This document shows, in pieces, positions 9,201 through 19,324 of a DNA stretch of 44,581 nucleotides. The notes under the pieces were generated by a model. The model saw only the letters and a list, made by a program, of their open reading frames with translations. It had not been told where the DNA came from and did no database searches. The stretch spans positions 1-44,581 of the forward strand of contig CAMVIT010000021.1 of assembly GCA_947167635.1 (NCBI GenBank), in the 5' to 3' direction. The translations under genes and the position numbers were made by a program. Each line of letters begins with the position of its first letter. The first letter of the stretch is position 1. The stretch comes from F23-D06 sp947167635. Lineage in GTDB: Bacteria; Bacteroidota; Bacteroidia; Bacteroidales; WCHB1-69.

Positions 9201-9673
9201 TTTCCATAGAGGCGAACTATCGACATGGCATTCAGGAAAACCGGTCCGACTTCCTCGCCATGCGCAACTACGAAATAGAGCGTCACGAAACCGGGGGAAA
9301 GATGCAGCTGCGACTGCAGGACAAATATGTGACGGAAATTGGCTACCTGTACGGTGACAAGCGAGGGAAGGTGGGTGGCGGACATGTCTGTGTCCACGAT
9401 GCCAACGCTGCGTTCAACTACAAAATCGTGCGCCGGGGGGTGTCCACCGTGTCGGTTCGCTATGTGGCCGTCAAGGGACAATCGCCCGACAATGCGGCAG
9501 CAGCCTATCAGATGTTGGAGGGCTTGGCGTTGGGCCACAATATCGTCTGGTCACTCGGCTGCCAGCTGGCGCTGACCGAGTATCTGCAGCTTTCCGCCCA
9601 ATATGACGGACGTGTCTCGCAAGGGCACAAAGCCATCCACACCGGCGGCATAACCTTGAAAGCCCAGTTCTGA
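6215..9673 (+). CDS. Large predicted outer-membrane beta-barrel protein upstream of the T9SS operon
   Basis: This 1152-residue protein has a signal peptide (about residues 1-24, ending KAFPQF). An N-terminal region of about 130 residues follows, then a conserved-looking block SRGITIGNNQDPVLNSSLNL and IPIQPEGNTRYLSDINNVFI. The rest alternates short polar turns with aromatic beta strands, as expected for a many-stranded outer-membrane barrel. Near residue 840 the pattern DYNGNGVEEMDEFE resembles a calcium-binding loop. The last residue is Phe (LKAQF), typical of BAM-inserted barrels. It is half the length of SprA/Sov and does not look like a TonB-dependent receptor, as no plug or TonB box is seen. 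It lies 237 bases before porP on the same strand. The exact function is unknown to me; a role in T9SS or surface assembly is only inferred from position. Confidence 0.75.
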   Translation: MRIRLLKVLMLATALLSTHKAFPQFVGEPRVKSCVADAFILKIDTLSIVPNSFSIVDVDTSQYRIDPIAAKLYLCDSTLLGRTLVCQYTVYRLDFSAPLRHRPLSQIEGSGGRLIPVAASSQPPVELYDDAQLSTSGHVSRGITIGNNQDPVLNSSLNLQIAGNLSDDFRIMASISDKNIPIQPEGNTRYLSDINNVFITLYYKDVARINAGDISIQSPVSDFLSVSRNLLGMEASVRYTATDKVQGIHSLGGGVAKGSFARQKLAVQNGMQGPYKLYGAQGETGIVVIAGSERVYIDGVLLARGQENDYVMDYNTAEITFTPAQMMSAEKRVFVEFEYTNRHFTRIGLFSYNELTLGKRKNLRLNVNYYREQDLKNQSVQPELNMDQMRFLSLIGDNWQNAYYEQADSTAFSENRVLYCRKDTLVDGITYHNVYEYSTDKDRQLYSVSFTFMGPGKGSYVLLRSAANGRVFSWVAPVNGEPQGDYNPVLLLSTPQRTQMATLQAKYQIRPTTLLQGEVALSEHDLNLFSKQDDRDNVGFASTLNLNHRHALGKNIPDSARWDFFGGVEWQFIHKNFHAVESLRDVEFARTYNLDGDHSNLHSEQMLHAHGGFEKRKLALLRYDLNWFSRLGSTSALRQELVTQGTVGRLRLQARAAFLTTADSLQRSRFLTTDAKIAYQFKNVEIGVTDLLERNLFRDAMTDTVRSNSYAFNELLLYIKNNEPSLYKYNISYKNRVEFAPDTNGLQLRQSIQEANARFQFDRIKNQHFAVQATYRTQKMHHVVPGKGREHYFVGNMEYTGRFFHNALLWNTYYEAGSCMEQRKTFTFLKVATGQGTHVWHDYNGNGVEEMDEFEVAAFQDEANYVKVWLTGNDYVNAYSNAFTQSIQLRPAAVWNNQKGFRRFLARFSDVASFRTQLRHVKPNFNPFYANLADTNLLSRIMNVNNTFSFNNSTSKFAFDFVVQKSQNKSLMYYGFEQSESESQQVVLKSNLKGLVSIEANYRHGIQENRSDFLAMRNYEIERHETGGKMQLRLQDKYVTEIGYLYGDKRGKVGGGHVCVHDANAAFNYKIVRRGVSTVSVRYVAVKGQSPDNAAAAYQMLEGLALGHNIVWSLGCQLALTEYLQLSAQYDGRVSQGHKAIHTGGITLKAQF

Positions 9674-9730
9674 TCATAGTGATTTTTAGAAAGTTTAAAA
9701 TGTGTTGGTTTTTTTTTCAACAGAACGATG

Positions 9731-9758
9731 TTGGATAAAAAAAAATATCGTATTTTTG
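9731..9758 (+). promoter_or_regulatory. Promoter of the porP-porK-L-M-N operon
   Basis: A -7 box TATTTTTG lies at 9751-9758, with a partial -33 element TTGG at 9731 (spacing 17, slightly short). The start site would lie about 145 bases before porP, leaving a long AT-rich leader in which I see no strong hairpin. The upstream A-tract (9737-9746) could be an UP-like element. Confidence 0.65.
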
Positions 9759-9910
9759 TCGCTTGAAAAATTATAAGGTTAATTGCGTTCTGTAACTTTT
9801 TTGGGGATATGATGTAAAAAGATGTTTGATGACTAAAGTATAAACCCGCTAAAATCTACATAACGTATTCAACCACAAATGAATATTGTAAAAACCAAAA
9901 CCAACGAAAG

Positions 9911-10957
9911 ATGATGAATCGGGCGAAAAAGATAGGTGTTTTCATGCTGGTAGCGATGGCATTTCACGTTTCCGGCTTAGCTCAAGACGATGCGCAATTT
10001 ACGCTTTTTCCTTGGGCAACTTCCTATTATAATGCAGGTGGCATAGGTGAACAGAACAATACGTTATGTTTCACGTTCCTGTACGACAACAAATCTTTGG
10101 CATGGCGTGATGTGTATAATGGTGCGGGCGATTCCATATCGAAGGACAAGACGGCGCCTCAGGATTTTCTGCTCAACATCGAGTCTTATCTGAAGAAATT
10201 GCACGGTTCCATCGGTCTTTCCTTGATCAGCGATCAAATTGGTTATTACAAAAGCATCGGAGTAAAGTTAGGTTATTCGTACAAATTGCGCATAGGGGGC
10301 GGCCACATGGGCATTGGAGCGCAGATTTCCTTCTTCAACCAGCAAATCGACCCCTCCGGATTCCGCCCCATCGACCAGGGCGACCCCGTGCTTGACAACC
10401 TTTCCGAATCCACCACAGACCTTGATTTTGGTTTAGGCGTGCATTACACGACCGACCAATGGTATGCAGGCGTAAGCGTGACGCAGCTGGCCGCCGCCTT
10501 CGACAAGGACCAGAAACTGCGCATTGCCGGCGACCACGGTCCGGCCCGCACGCCGCAAATGTACTTCCATGGCGGCTACACCTGGATTGTGCCCGCCAAC
10601 CCCAATTGGGAGATTCTGCCTCAGACCTTGGTCAAGACCGACTTCAAGACGTTCCAGTGGGACCTTATGGTGCTGGCACGCTACAATGGCATCTACTGGG
10701 GCGGCTTGAGCTACCGTCTGCAGGATGCCGTCTCGCTGGTGTTCGGCGCACGTCCCTTCTATAACTCCTCCAACGTCTATCTGAAAGGCCTCGACGCCGG
10801 CGTCTCCTACAGCATCACCACCAACAAGCTGGGTTACCGCCGCTACAGGAGCTTCGGCGATGTGGAAGTGATGGTCCGCTATTGCTTTGACATCTACAAA
10901 CCGGAGGTCTTCTCCGGCTACGGTTCCACACGTTCCATATACAAAAACTGGTACTAA
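9911..10957 (+). CDS. porP: PorP/SprF family outer-membrane protein of the T9SS
   Basis: This 348-residue protein has a signal peptide (about 1-24, ending GLAQDD) and then the PorP/SprF barrel fold. It begins with the typical QFTLFPWATSYYNAGGIG segment and has repeated amphipathic strands and a C-terminal barrel. PorP proteins sit in the outer membrane and in Porphyromonas are needed for assembly of the T9SS periplasmic ring. It is first in the tightly spaced run porP-porK-porL-porM-porN. That is the Porphyromonas gingivalis gene order, which supports PorP rather than one of the many SprF paralogues linked to single adhesins. Two ATG codons are in tandem at the start. Confidence 0.9.
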   Translation: MMNRAKKIGVFMLVAMAFHVSGLAQDDAQFTLFPWATSYYNAGGIGEQNNTLCFTFLYDNKSLAWRDVYNGAGDSISKDKTAPQDFLLNIESYLKKLHGSIGLSLISDQIGYYKSIGVKLGYSYKLRIGGGHMGIGAQISFFNQQIDPSGFRPIDQGDPVLDNLSESTTDLDFGLGVHYTTDQWYAGVSVTQLAAAFDKDQKLRIAGDHGPARTPQMYFHGGYTWIVPANPNWEILPQTLVKTDFKTFQWDLMVLARYNGIYWGGLSYRLQDAVSLVFGARPFYNSSNVYLKGLDAGVSYSITTNKLGYRRYRSFGDVEVMVRYCFDIYKPEVFSGYGSTRSIYKNWY

Positions 10958-11008
10958 GATAATAAAAGTGGTATAATTGCGTTTAGATAATCATTAAAAT
11001 CTATAAAA

Positions 11009-12439
11009 ATGAAAAGGGTATTAATATTAATTGCAGCGGCACTGATGGTATGCGTGTCCTGTAAAAACGGCGGCGACGGCCAATTGGTGGGCGTAAAGGA
11101 CCGCCCCGACTTTCTGGACCTCGACCCGTACGGCATGGTCTATGTTCCCGCCGGCCACTATGTGATGGGCGGTGGCGACCAGGATGTGCCATTCGCACAG
11201 ACCCAGCAGTCCAAGAACGTGACCCTCGACGCCTTCTGGATGGACGAGACCGAGATCACCAACAACGAGTATCGCCAGTTCGTATATTGGGTGCGCGACT
11301 CCATCGCACATGTGTTGCTCGGTGATGCCGAGATCACAGATGTCGAGAAGTATGGCCACTACCAGAAATACACCAAGGGCGAGAACGAGGGCGAACTCAA
11401 AGAACCCAAACTCATCAACTGGAAAGAAGAAATCCCTTGGGATTCTGACAACGAGGAGGTTCAATCCGCACTCTCTCCGTTGTACAACAAGGTGAACACC
11501 CGCTTCTACCATTATCGCCCCAACACCACTAATGCTGCCATGTACAACTACGAGTATTGGTGGTATGACTATCGCAACTGGCGCGATCCCGATGACCCCG
11601 ACAACTTCGGTGCCGCAACCAAGGAGTTCGACAAGGAAGGCGTGGATTACGGTGGTCTGTACGCCAACCGTCCCAGCAGCTTGGGCAACGGTTACCAACG
11701 CTTCATCAAACACGAGGTCGTGAACATCTACCCGGATACCCTTTGCTGGGCCCACGATTTCGTATATTCCTATAATGAGCAGATGATCCTGAACTATTTC
11801 TCCCATCCCCAGTTCGATCACTATCCTGTGGTGGGTGTGAGCTGGAAGCAAGCCAAGGCCTTCTCTTACTGGAGAACCCATCTCCGCATGTCCTGGCTTT
11901 CCTCCAAGGAGTATGCCAACGAGCAGGAGTTCAGACTGCCCACTGAAGCACAGTGGGAATGGGCTGCGCGCGGTGGCAACGACCTGGTCACCTATCCGTG
12001 GGGCGGTCCCTACACAACCAACAAGAACGGCTGTTTCCTGAGCAACTTCAAGCCCCAACGCGGCAACTACATAGCTGATGACAACATGTATCCCAGCATC
12101 GTGGCCCACTATCATCCCAACGATTGGGGTCTGTTTGACATGGCCGGCAACGTGGCCGAGTGGTGCGAGGATGCTTTCGACAAGTCCTCCTACAACTTCA
12201 CCCACGACATGAATCCCGTCTATGTCTATTATGCCAAGAAGGACGACTCTCCTGCCAAGAAGCGCAAAGTCATCCGTGGCGGTTCCTGGAAGGACGTGAG
12301 TTATTACACCACTGTGGCGGCAAGATGCTTCGAGTATCAGGACACCTGCAAATCATACGTGGGCTTCCGCAACGTGCAATCCTACATGGGCCGTCAACGC
12401 GGTGACAACAGCAGCCGTAGTGCCTCCCACGTTTACTAA
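11009..12439 (+). CDS. gldK: T9SS ring lipoprotein GldK/PorK
   Basis: This 476-residue protein begins with a lipoprotein signal peptide; the likely lipidated Cys is residue 18 (CVSC). The main domain has the formylglycine-generating-enzyme (FGE/SUMF1) fold. It shows YVPAGHYVMGG, DAFWMDETEITNNEYRQF, LPTEAQWEWAARGG, GNVAEWCEDAF and IRGGSWKD. The catalytic cysteines that follow RGGSW in true FGE enzymes are absent (WKDVSYYTT), consistent with a structural role. GldK forms the outer-membrane-attached periplasmic ring with GldN. It lies 51 bases after porP and 58 before gldL. Identification is secure from sequence and operon. Confidence 0.95.
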   Translation: MKRVLILIAAALMVCVSCKNGGDGQLVGVKDRPDFLDLDPYGMVYVPAGHYVMGGGDQDVPFAQTQQSKNVTLDAFWMDETEITNNEYRQFVYWVRDSIAHVLLGDAEITDVEKYGHYQKYTKGENEGELKEPKLINWKEEIPWDSDNEEVQSALSPLYNKVNTRFYHYRPNTTNAAMYNYEYWWYDYRNWRDPDDPDNFGAATKEFDKEGVDYGGLYANRPSSLGNGYQRFIKHEVVNIYPDTLCWAHDFVYSYNEQMILNYFSHPQFDHYPVVGVSWKQAKAFSYWRTHLRMSWLSSKEYANEQEFRLPTEAQWEWAARGGNDLVTYPWGGPYTTNKNGCFLSNFKPQRGNYIADDNMYPSIVAHYHPNDWGLFDMAGNVAEWCEDAFDKSSYNFTHDMNPVYVYYAKKDDSPAKKRKVIRGGSWKDVSYYTTVAARCFEYQDTCKSYVGFRNVQSYMGRQRGDNSSRSASHVY

Positions 12440-12497
12440 AATCCTGACAACAACAATAATCATCAATAAATCATTAACTAAATTAAATTAATCTAAA

Positions 12498-13217
12498 ATG
12501 AATGCAATCGACAGATTAGTAAGATCAAACACGTACAAGAACATCATGGCCAAGTTGTATGGCTGGGGCGCTGCCGTCGTCATCTTCGGCGCACTTTTCA
12601 AAATTCTTCACCTCCCCGGCGCTAACATCATGCTGATCATTGGTATGGGCACGGAGGTCGCCATCTTCTTCTTCTCCGCTTTCGAGCCTTTACATGTGGA
12701 ATACAACTGGGCTTTGGTGTATCCGGAGCTTGCTATTGCTGATGAAAATGCAGAACCCACGCGCAAAGAGAGAAAGAAAGAGATGAAAGGCGCCACCCCC
12801 ACTCAACAACTCGACAAGATGCTCGAAGAAGCCAAGATTGGTCCCGAATTGATTGAGAGCTTGGCAGTTGGTATGAAGAACCTCGGTGACAACGCCAAGA
12901 AACTCGCCGGCGTTTCCGACGCTGCCGTGGCTACCGACGCTTTTGTGGGCAACATGACCAAAGCCGCTGAATCTGTGCGTAACCTCTCCCTTAAATATGA
13001 CAAGGTGGCCTCCACGCTCGAAGCCGACGGCAACGCATCCATGGCTTACAGCGAAAGCTTGAAACGCGCCACTAACGCCATCAACCAAATGGCCAATGCT
13101 TATGAGCAGACCACAACCTACAAGAGCGAAATGGACAAGCTGACCCACAACATTGCTGCCCTCAGCAAGGTCTATGGTAACATGCTCGCCGCCATGGGCG
13201 TAAACACCAACAAATAA
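12498..13217 (+). CDS. gldL: T9SS inner-membrane motor protein GldL/PorL
   Basis: This 239-residue protein has two closely spaced transmembrane helices at about residues 20-38 and 42-62, then a long cytoplasmic coiled-coil-like tail. Charged residues inside or at the edge of the membrane part (Lys35, Glu53, Glu63) correspond to conserved residues of the GldL family proposed to carry proton flow. GldL with GldM forms the rotary motor that powers T9SS and gliding. It lies between gldK and gldM with short gaps (58 and 53 bases). Whether the organism glides cannot be told from these genes, since non-gliding Porphyromonas has the same set. Confidence 0.95.
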   Translation: MNAIDRLVRSNTYKNIMAKLYGWGAAVVIFGALFKILHLPGANIMLIIGMGTEVAIFFFSAFEPLHVEYNWALVYPELAIADENAEPTRKERKKEMKGATPTQQLDKMLEEAKIGPELIESLAVGMKNLGDNAKKLAGVSDAAVATDAFVGNMTKAAESVRNLSLKYDKVASTLEADGNASMAYSESLKRATNAINQMANAYEQTTTYKSEMDKLTHNIAALSKVYGNMLAAMGVNTNK

Positions 13218-13270
13218 GATCACCCATCATCTCATTTCACACTAATTTCTCACTAAAACTATATTAGAAA

Positions 13271-14887
13271 ATGGGTGCAACAAATTGTCCGGAAACCCCG
13301 CGACAGAAAATGATTCAGATGATGTACTTGGTGTACACCGCCATGTTGGCATTGAACGTGTCCGCCAATATCCTTGATGCCTTCGTCGTCGTGGACGACA
13401 CGTTGGTGACCTCCACTATGAACGCCACACACCAGAATAAGAGCGACTACTCCTGGTTCGAAGCCCAAAAGACCCTCCTCGGCGAGGCCAAGATCCATGA
13501 TGCTTATGCGAATGCACAGAAACTGAGAAAAGAGACCGACGACATGGTGAAGTTCATCGAGAACATGCGCCGCGAGCTCATCTACGCCGTTGATGGCGAC
13601 ACCCTCGCTGAAGTCGAGAACGACCAAGGCAAGAAAGTGAAAGTCTCCAAGACAGTTTCCACGATTACCAAGAAAGACAATTTCGACATCCCCACCGATT
13701 TCATGATCCGACAGGGCAATGCCGAAAAACTCAAGAAAAGAATCAACGAATACAAGGCTAACATCCTGAAACTGGCCAAACCCTCCGACCGCGATGGCCT
13801 CAAGCGTGCTATCGGTCTTAACGTGGATGTCAAGTATAAGAAAGAGGGTGATTCCCAGACTTGGGAAGAGCACAATTTCGACCATATCATTGCCGCCGCG
13901 TCTGTAACCCTTCTCAACAAAATGACCGGCGAGGTGCGCAACGCAGAGTCCGCCATGCTCAACTACCTGAAGGCTTCCATCAGCGCCGACGACTTCAAGT
14001 TCGACCATGTGGAAGGCCGTGCCATCCCGAAATCCCAGGTGGTGTTCACCGGCGACAGCTATGAAGCCGACATCATTGTGGCTGCTTACGACAGCAAGAC
14101 CAATCCTGAGGTCTGGTACAAGATGGGCGCTGACACGCTGACCGAGGCCGGCATCGGCGGTGCCACCAGACTGGTGGGTGAAAACGGTGTGGTGAAACTC
14201 AAATTGGGCGCAGGCGGCGTCGGCGACTCTAAGTTCGCGGGCTTGATCAAGGTCATCGGACCGGACGGCCAGCCCAAGTACTACGGTTTCAAGGACAAAT
14301 ACACGGTCTTGAAGCCCTCTGCCACCATTGCTGCTGACAAGATGAACGTGCTCTATGCCGGCATTGCCAACCCGATTTCTGTGTCGGGCGTCGGTTCCGG
14401 TAAGATCAGCGTTTCCTTCCCCGGCTGTAACCTCTCTTCCACGGGTACCAACACCTATAATGTCAGTGTTCCTGCAGGTCTGATTGGCAAGACGGTCACC
14501 GCGTCTGTCACCTCCGACGGCAAGAACATGGGCAGCACCGTGTTCCGTGTCAAGAAAGTCCCGAATCCGCGTGCCGTCTTAGGCGCCAACATCCGTGGCG
14601 GCAAACGTGCCAAGGCTGAATTGCTCGCCAACCCGATGATTCGTGCCACCATGGGCGAAGACTTCGCTTACGACCTGAAATGGAGTGTCAACTCTTTCCG
14701 CGTCATCTTCGTCAGCAAAGGTATGGAAGACCCCGCCATGGTTTGCCAAGGCGGATCCTTGAGCGAAGCCGTCAAGGCCAAGATCCAAAAGTCCTCCGCC
14801 AACACGGTGATTTATTTCACCGACATCAAGGTCTCCTCAGAAGCAGGTCAGAGAACCCTTGACGAGTTCTCCGTTAGAATTCGATAA
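13271..14887 (+). CDS. gldM: T9SS motor/stator protein GldM/PorM
   Basis: This 538-residue protein has a short cytoplasmic start (MGATNCPETPRQKM), one transmembrane helix at about residues 17-36 and a long periplasmic part. That part begins with helical segments (about 40-220) and continues as beta-sandwich domains, with a final domain starting near PNPRAVLGANIRGG. GldM inserts its helix into the GldL ring and spans the periplasm to the GldK/GldN ring, transmitting motor force. Length and order agree with the family. The start codon is supported by the family N-terminus and by 53 bases of spacing from gldL. Confidence 0.95.
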   Translation: MGATNCPETPRQKMIQMMYLVYTAMLALNVSANILDAFVVVDDTLVTSTMNATHQNKSDYSWFEAQKTLLGEAKIHDAYANAQKLRKETDDMVKFIENMRRELIYAVDGDTLAEVENDQGKKVKVSKTVSTITKKDNFDIPTDFMIRQGNAEKLKKRINEYKANILKLAKPSDRDGLKRAIGLNVDVKYKKEGDSQTWEEHNFDHIIAAASVTLLNKMTGEVRNAESAMLNYLKASISADDFKFDHVEGRAIPKSQVVFTGDSYEADIIVAAYDSKTNPEVWYKMGADTLTEAGIGGATRLVGENGVVKLKLGAGGVGDSKFAGLIKVIGPDGQPKYYGFKDKYTVLKPSATIAADKMNVLYAGIANPISVSGVGSGKISVSFPGCNLSSTGTNTYNVSVPAGLIGKTVTASVTSDGKNMGSTVFRVKKVPNPRAVLGANIRGGKRAKAELLANPMIRATMGEDFAYDLKWSVNSFRVIFVSKGMEDPAMVCQGGSLSEAVKAKIQKSSANTVIYFTDIKVSSEAGQRTLDEFSVRIR

Positions 14888-14902
14888 ACAACCCCATATA
14901 TT

Positions 14903-15850
14903 ATGAAAAAGTTTGGATTATTATTATTAGCCCTTTGCGCCGTTTCCTTTGCCTTTGCACAAGAAGACGAAGACGGCAGCACGATGAACCAGCCCATCGA
15001 CCGCGCCCCCGCGGAGTTCGCATGGGAACAAATGGAGGTCAATGAACTCTCGGATCCCATCCCGTACGCCCCTATCCGGCAAGCAGACGTGATGTACTAC
15101 TACACCATCTGGAGAACCATCGACCTTCGCGAGAAAGTCAATCACCCCCTCTACTTCCCGACTGAAGTGAGAGGCACATGGCGGAGTCTGGCCCAAACCA
15201 TCTTCGACGCCATCGACATGGACAACCCTGACAAATCGGAAGGCGTGCTGCCAATCTATTCCGACGACATGTGTACCATGCCGACCCCGCGTGAAGAGCT
15301 GAAAGGCAACCTCGCCGTCTCCTATCCGGTGCCCGATTTCGATCCCGAAACTGGTGAGGAAATTGGCACCAAAGACATGGTCATCGAATTCGAGGCCAAG
15401 GAGATCATCTCCTACAACATCAAGGAGATCTGGTATTTCGACAAGCAGGAATCCCGCCTCAAATACCAAATCCTAACCCTTGAGCCGATTCTCGAATACG
15501 AGCGTCCGAACACCTCCTCCTTCTCCGGCTACGATGAAGAGCCGCAAGAAGACGAAGAGGATGTGCAAAACCCGTTGACCAAAAAGAGAGTGGGCTACAT
15601 CTACTACAATGAGCTCAGACCTTTCTTGGCCAAGCAAGAGGTTTTCAACGTCAAGAACAACGCCCAGCGTCTCTCTTTCGACGACTTGTTGACGTGGAAA
15701 CGCTATTTCTCGTCGCTGATCTACAAAGAGGCCAACACGTATGACCGTGAGATTCAGGACTATATCGCAAACGCACGCGACCAGCGCATCGAATCCGAGA
15801 AGATTACTGAAAGATTGCGCACTCTGGAGAGCGATCTCTGGGAATTTTAA
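14903..15850 (+). CDS. gldN: T9SS ring protein GldN/PorN
   Basis: This 315-residue periplasmic protein has a signal peptide (about 1-19, cleavage after FAFA). It carries the family-typical blocks DVMYYYTIWRTIDLREK and NHPLYFP, then IKEIWYFDKQESRLKYQILTL (interrupted here for length) and DDLLTWKRYFSSLIYKE. It binds GldK to build the large periplasmic ring under the outer membrane. An acidic insert near residues 205-225 (DEEPQEDEEDVQ) is a likely flexible loop. It starts 15 bases after gldM and ends the operon; a strong hairpin terminator follows about 30 bases later. Confidence 0.95.
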   Translation: MKKFGLLLLALCAVSFAFAQEDEDGSTMNQPIDRAPAEFAWEQMEVNELSDPIPYAPIRQADVMYYYTIWRTIDLREKVNHPLYFPTEVRGTWRSLAQTIFDAIDMDNPDKSEGVLPIYSDDMCTMPTPREELKGNLAVSYPVPDFDPETGEEIGTKDMVIEFEAKEIISYNIKEIWYFDKQESRLKYQILTLEPILEYERPNTSSFSGYDEEPQEDEEDVQNPLTKKRVGYIYYNELRPFLAKQEVFNVKNNAQRLSFDDLLTWKRYFSSLIYKEANTYDREIQDYIANARDQRIESEKITERLRTLESDLWEF

Positions 15851-15880
15851 TCCGAACAGAACTTTTTCATAAATATGCCA

Positions 15881-15911
15881 AATCGGGTACCGTTGGTACC
15901 CGATTTTTTTT
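15881..15911 (+). terminator. Rho-independent terminator of the por/gld operon
   Basis: A perfect 11-bp stem (15881-15891 with 15895-15905) with a 3-base loop GTT is followed by a T run to 15911. It begins 30 bases after the gldN stop. Its 3' half and T tract overlap the promoter of the next gene. Confidence 0.93.
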
Positions 15912-15918
15912 ACTTTTG
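15893..15918 (+). promoter_or_regulatory. hldD promoter, overlapping the por/gld terminator
   Basis: The -7 box TACTTTTG lies at 15911-15918. A TTG at 15893-15895, inside the terminator loop and stem, could serve as -33. The start codon at 15937 leaves only about a 12-base leader. Confidence 0.7.
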
Positions 15919-15936
15919 CACGGTAAAATAAAACAC

Positions 15937-16902
15937 ATGATTGTCATCACAGGATCAGCAGGATTCATCGGCAGCTGCATGGCTGCCAAGTTGAACGAAT
16001 CGGGCCGGGACGACCTCGTGCTCGTGGACGACTTCTCGCGCCCCGAGAAGCGTCGCAACTGGGAGAACAAACGTTACATCGACAAAATTCACCGCGACGA
16101 CTTCTTCCAGTGGGCCGAACAGAATGTTCCGTCCATCGAACTCATCATCCATCTGGGGGCACGCACCGACACAACCGAATTCGACTACTCCGTCTTCGAA
16201 ATGCTGAATGTCTCCTACACCCAGCGAATATGGACATTTGCGGCAAAGTACCGCATTCCCTTGGTCTATGCCTCCTCCGCCGCCACATACGGCGCCGGCG
16301 AACTCGGTTATGTGGACAACCACGCGCTGTCGGCCAGGCTGCAGCCCTTGAATCCTTATGGAAAGTCCAAGAACGAAATCGACAAATGGGTGCTGAAACA
16401 GTTTCGCCAACCGCCCTGCTGGTACGCATTCAAGTTCTTCAACGTTTACGGTCCCAACGAGTACCACAAGGGACGCATGGCTTCCGTGATTCTGCACGCT
16501 TTCCATCAAATCCAGGAAACCGGCAAGGTAAAGCTGTTCAGATCCCACCGCCCGGATTTTGCCGACGGGGAACAGCTGCGCGATTTCGTCTATGTGAAGG
16601 ACGTGGTGCGTGTCATCCAGTGGTTCATCACGCATCTGCCCCAAAGCGGCATATACAACATAGGCACCGGTCGCGCCCAATCGTTCCTGACGCTGGCCAC
16701 CTCCACCTTCAAAGCCCTGAATTTAGAGCCAAATATCGAGTTTGTGGATATTCCGGAAGACATACGCGACAAATATCAGTACTACACTCAAGCTGATATG
16801 CACAAAATGCGTGCTGCAGGATTCCACCGTCCCTTCTACTCGCTCGAACGGGGCACAACCTCCTACGTCACGCGCTATTTGAAAAAAAACACTGTTTATT
16901 AA
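15937..16902 (+). CDS. hldD: ADP-glyceromanno-heptose 6-epimerase
   Basis: This 321-residue extended short-chain dehydrogenase converts ADP-D-glycero-D-manno-heptose to the L-glycero form used in the LPS inner core. The NAD(P)-binding motif GSAGFIGS lies at residues 6-13. A Ser-rich SSAATYGAG segment, the catalytic tyrosine/lysine motif YGKSK and the family-specific FFNVYGPNEYHKGRMASV follow. ATG 15937 is preferred over an upstream in-frame TTG at 15916, because that TTG lies inside the -7 promoter box and the fold starts at MIVITG. A UDP-glucose 4-epimerase role is possible but less likely. It stands alone between the por operon terminator and the recQ promoter. Confidence 0.85.
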   Translation: MIVITGSAGFIGSCMAAKLNESGRDDLVLVDDFSRPEKRRNWENKRYIDKIHRDDFFQWAEQNVPSIELIIHLGARTDTTEFDYSVFEMLNVSYTQRIWTFAAKYRIPLVYASSAATYGAGELGYVDNHALSARLQPLNPYGKSKNEIDKWVLKQFRQPPCWYAFKFFNVYGPNEYHKGRMASVILHAFHQIQETGKVKLFRSHRPDFADGEQLRDFVYVKDVVRVIQWFITHLPQSGIYNIGTGRAQSFLTLATSTFKALNLEPNIEFVDIPEDIRDKYQYYTQADMHKMRAAGFHRPFYSLERGTTSYVTRYLKKNTVY

Positions 16903-16952
16903 TTTGGTGAAAAATATTTCTCTAACCGACGCTGTGATACGGATTTTTTTTA

Positions 16953-16960
16953 TACTTTTG
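16953..16960 (+). promoter_or_regulatory. -7 promoter box for recQ
   Basis: TACTTTTG matches TAnnTTTG, directly after an eight-T run (16944-16951), 72 bases before the recQ start. It may drive the following genes up to the MORN-like protein. Confidence 0.7.
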
Positions 16961-17032
16961 TGTTCTTTTTAAAACCAAAGCGAAAACTCAACATCTTGCA
17001 CCTTAAAACAATAAAAACTCATTACTGTTATA

Positions 17033-19249
<2,217 letters not shown>

Positions 19250-19324
19250 CCGTCAGCGTTTATCCCTGCCGACAACCGCATCGGCCATTAAAACAAAAAT
19301 CAGAAAATCAAATTAAAAATTTAT

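Noticed and set aside
11027..12205. A 392-codon frame antisense to gldK
   Set aside because: gldK on the other strand has complete family motifs and operon context.
15916..15936. Upstream TTG start for hldD
   Set aside because: The TTG is part of the -7 promoter box; the Rossmann fold begins at ATG 15937.
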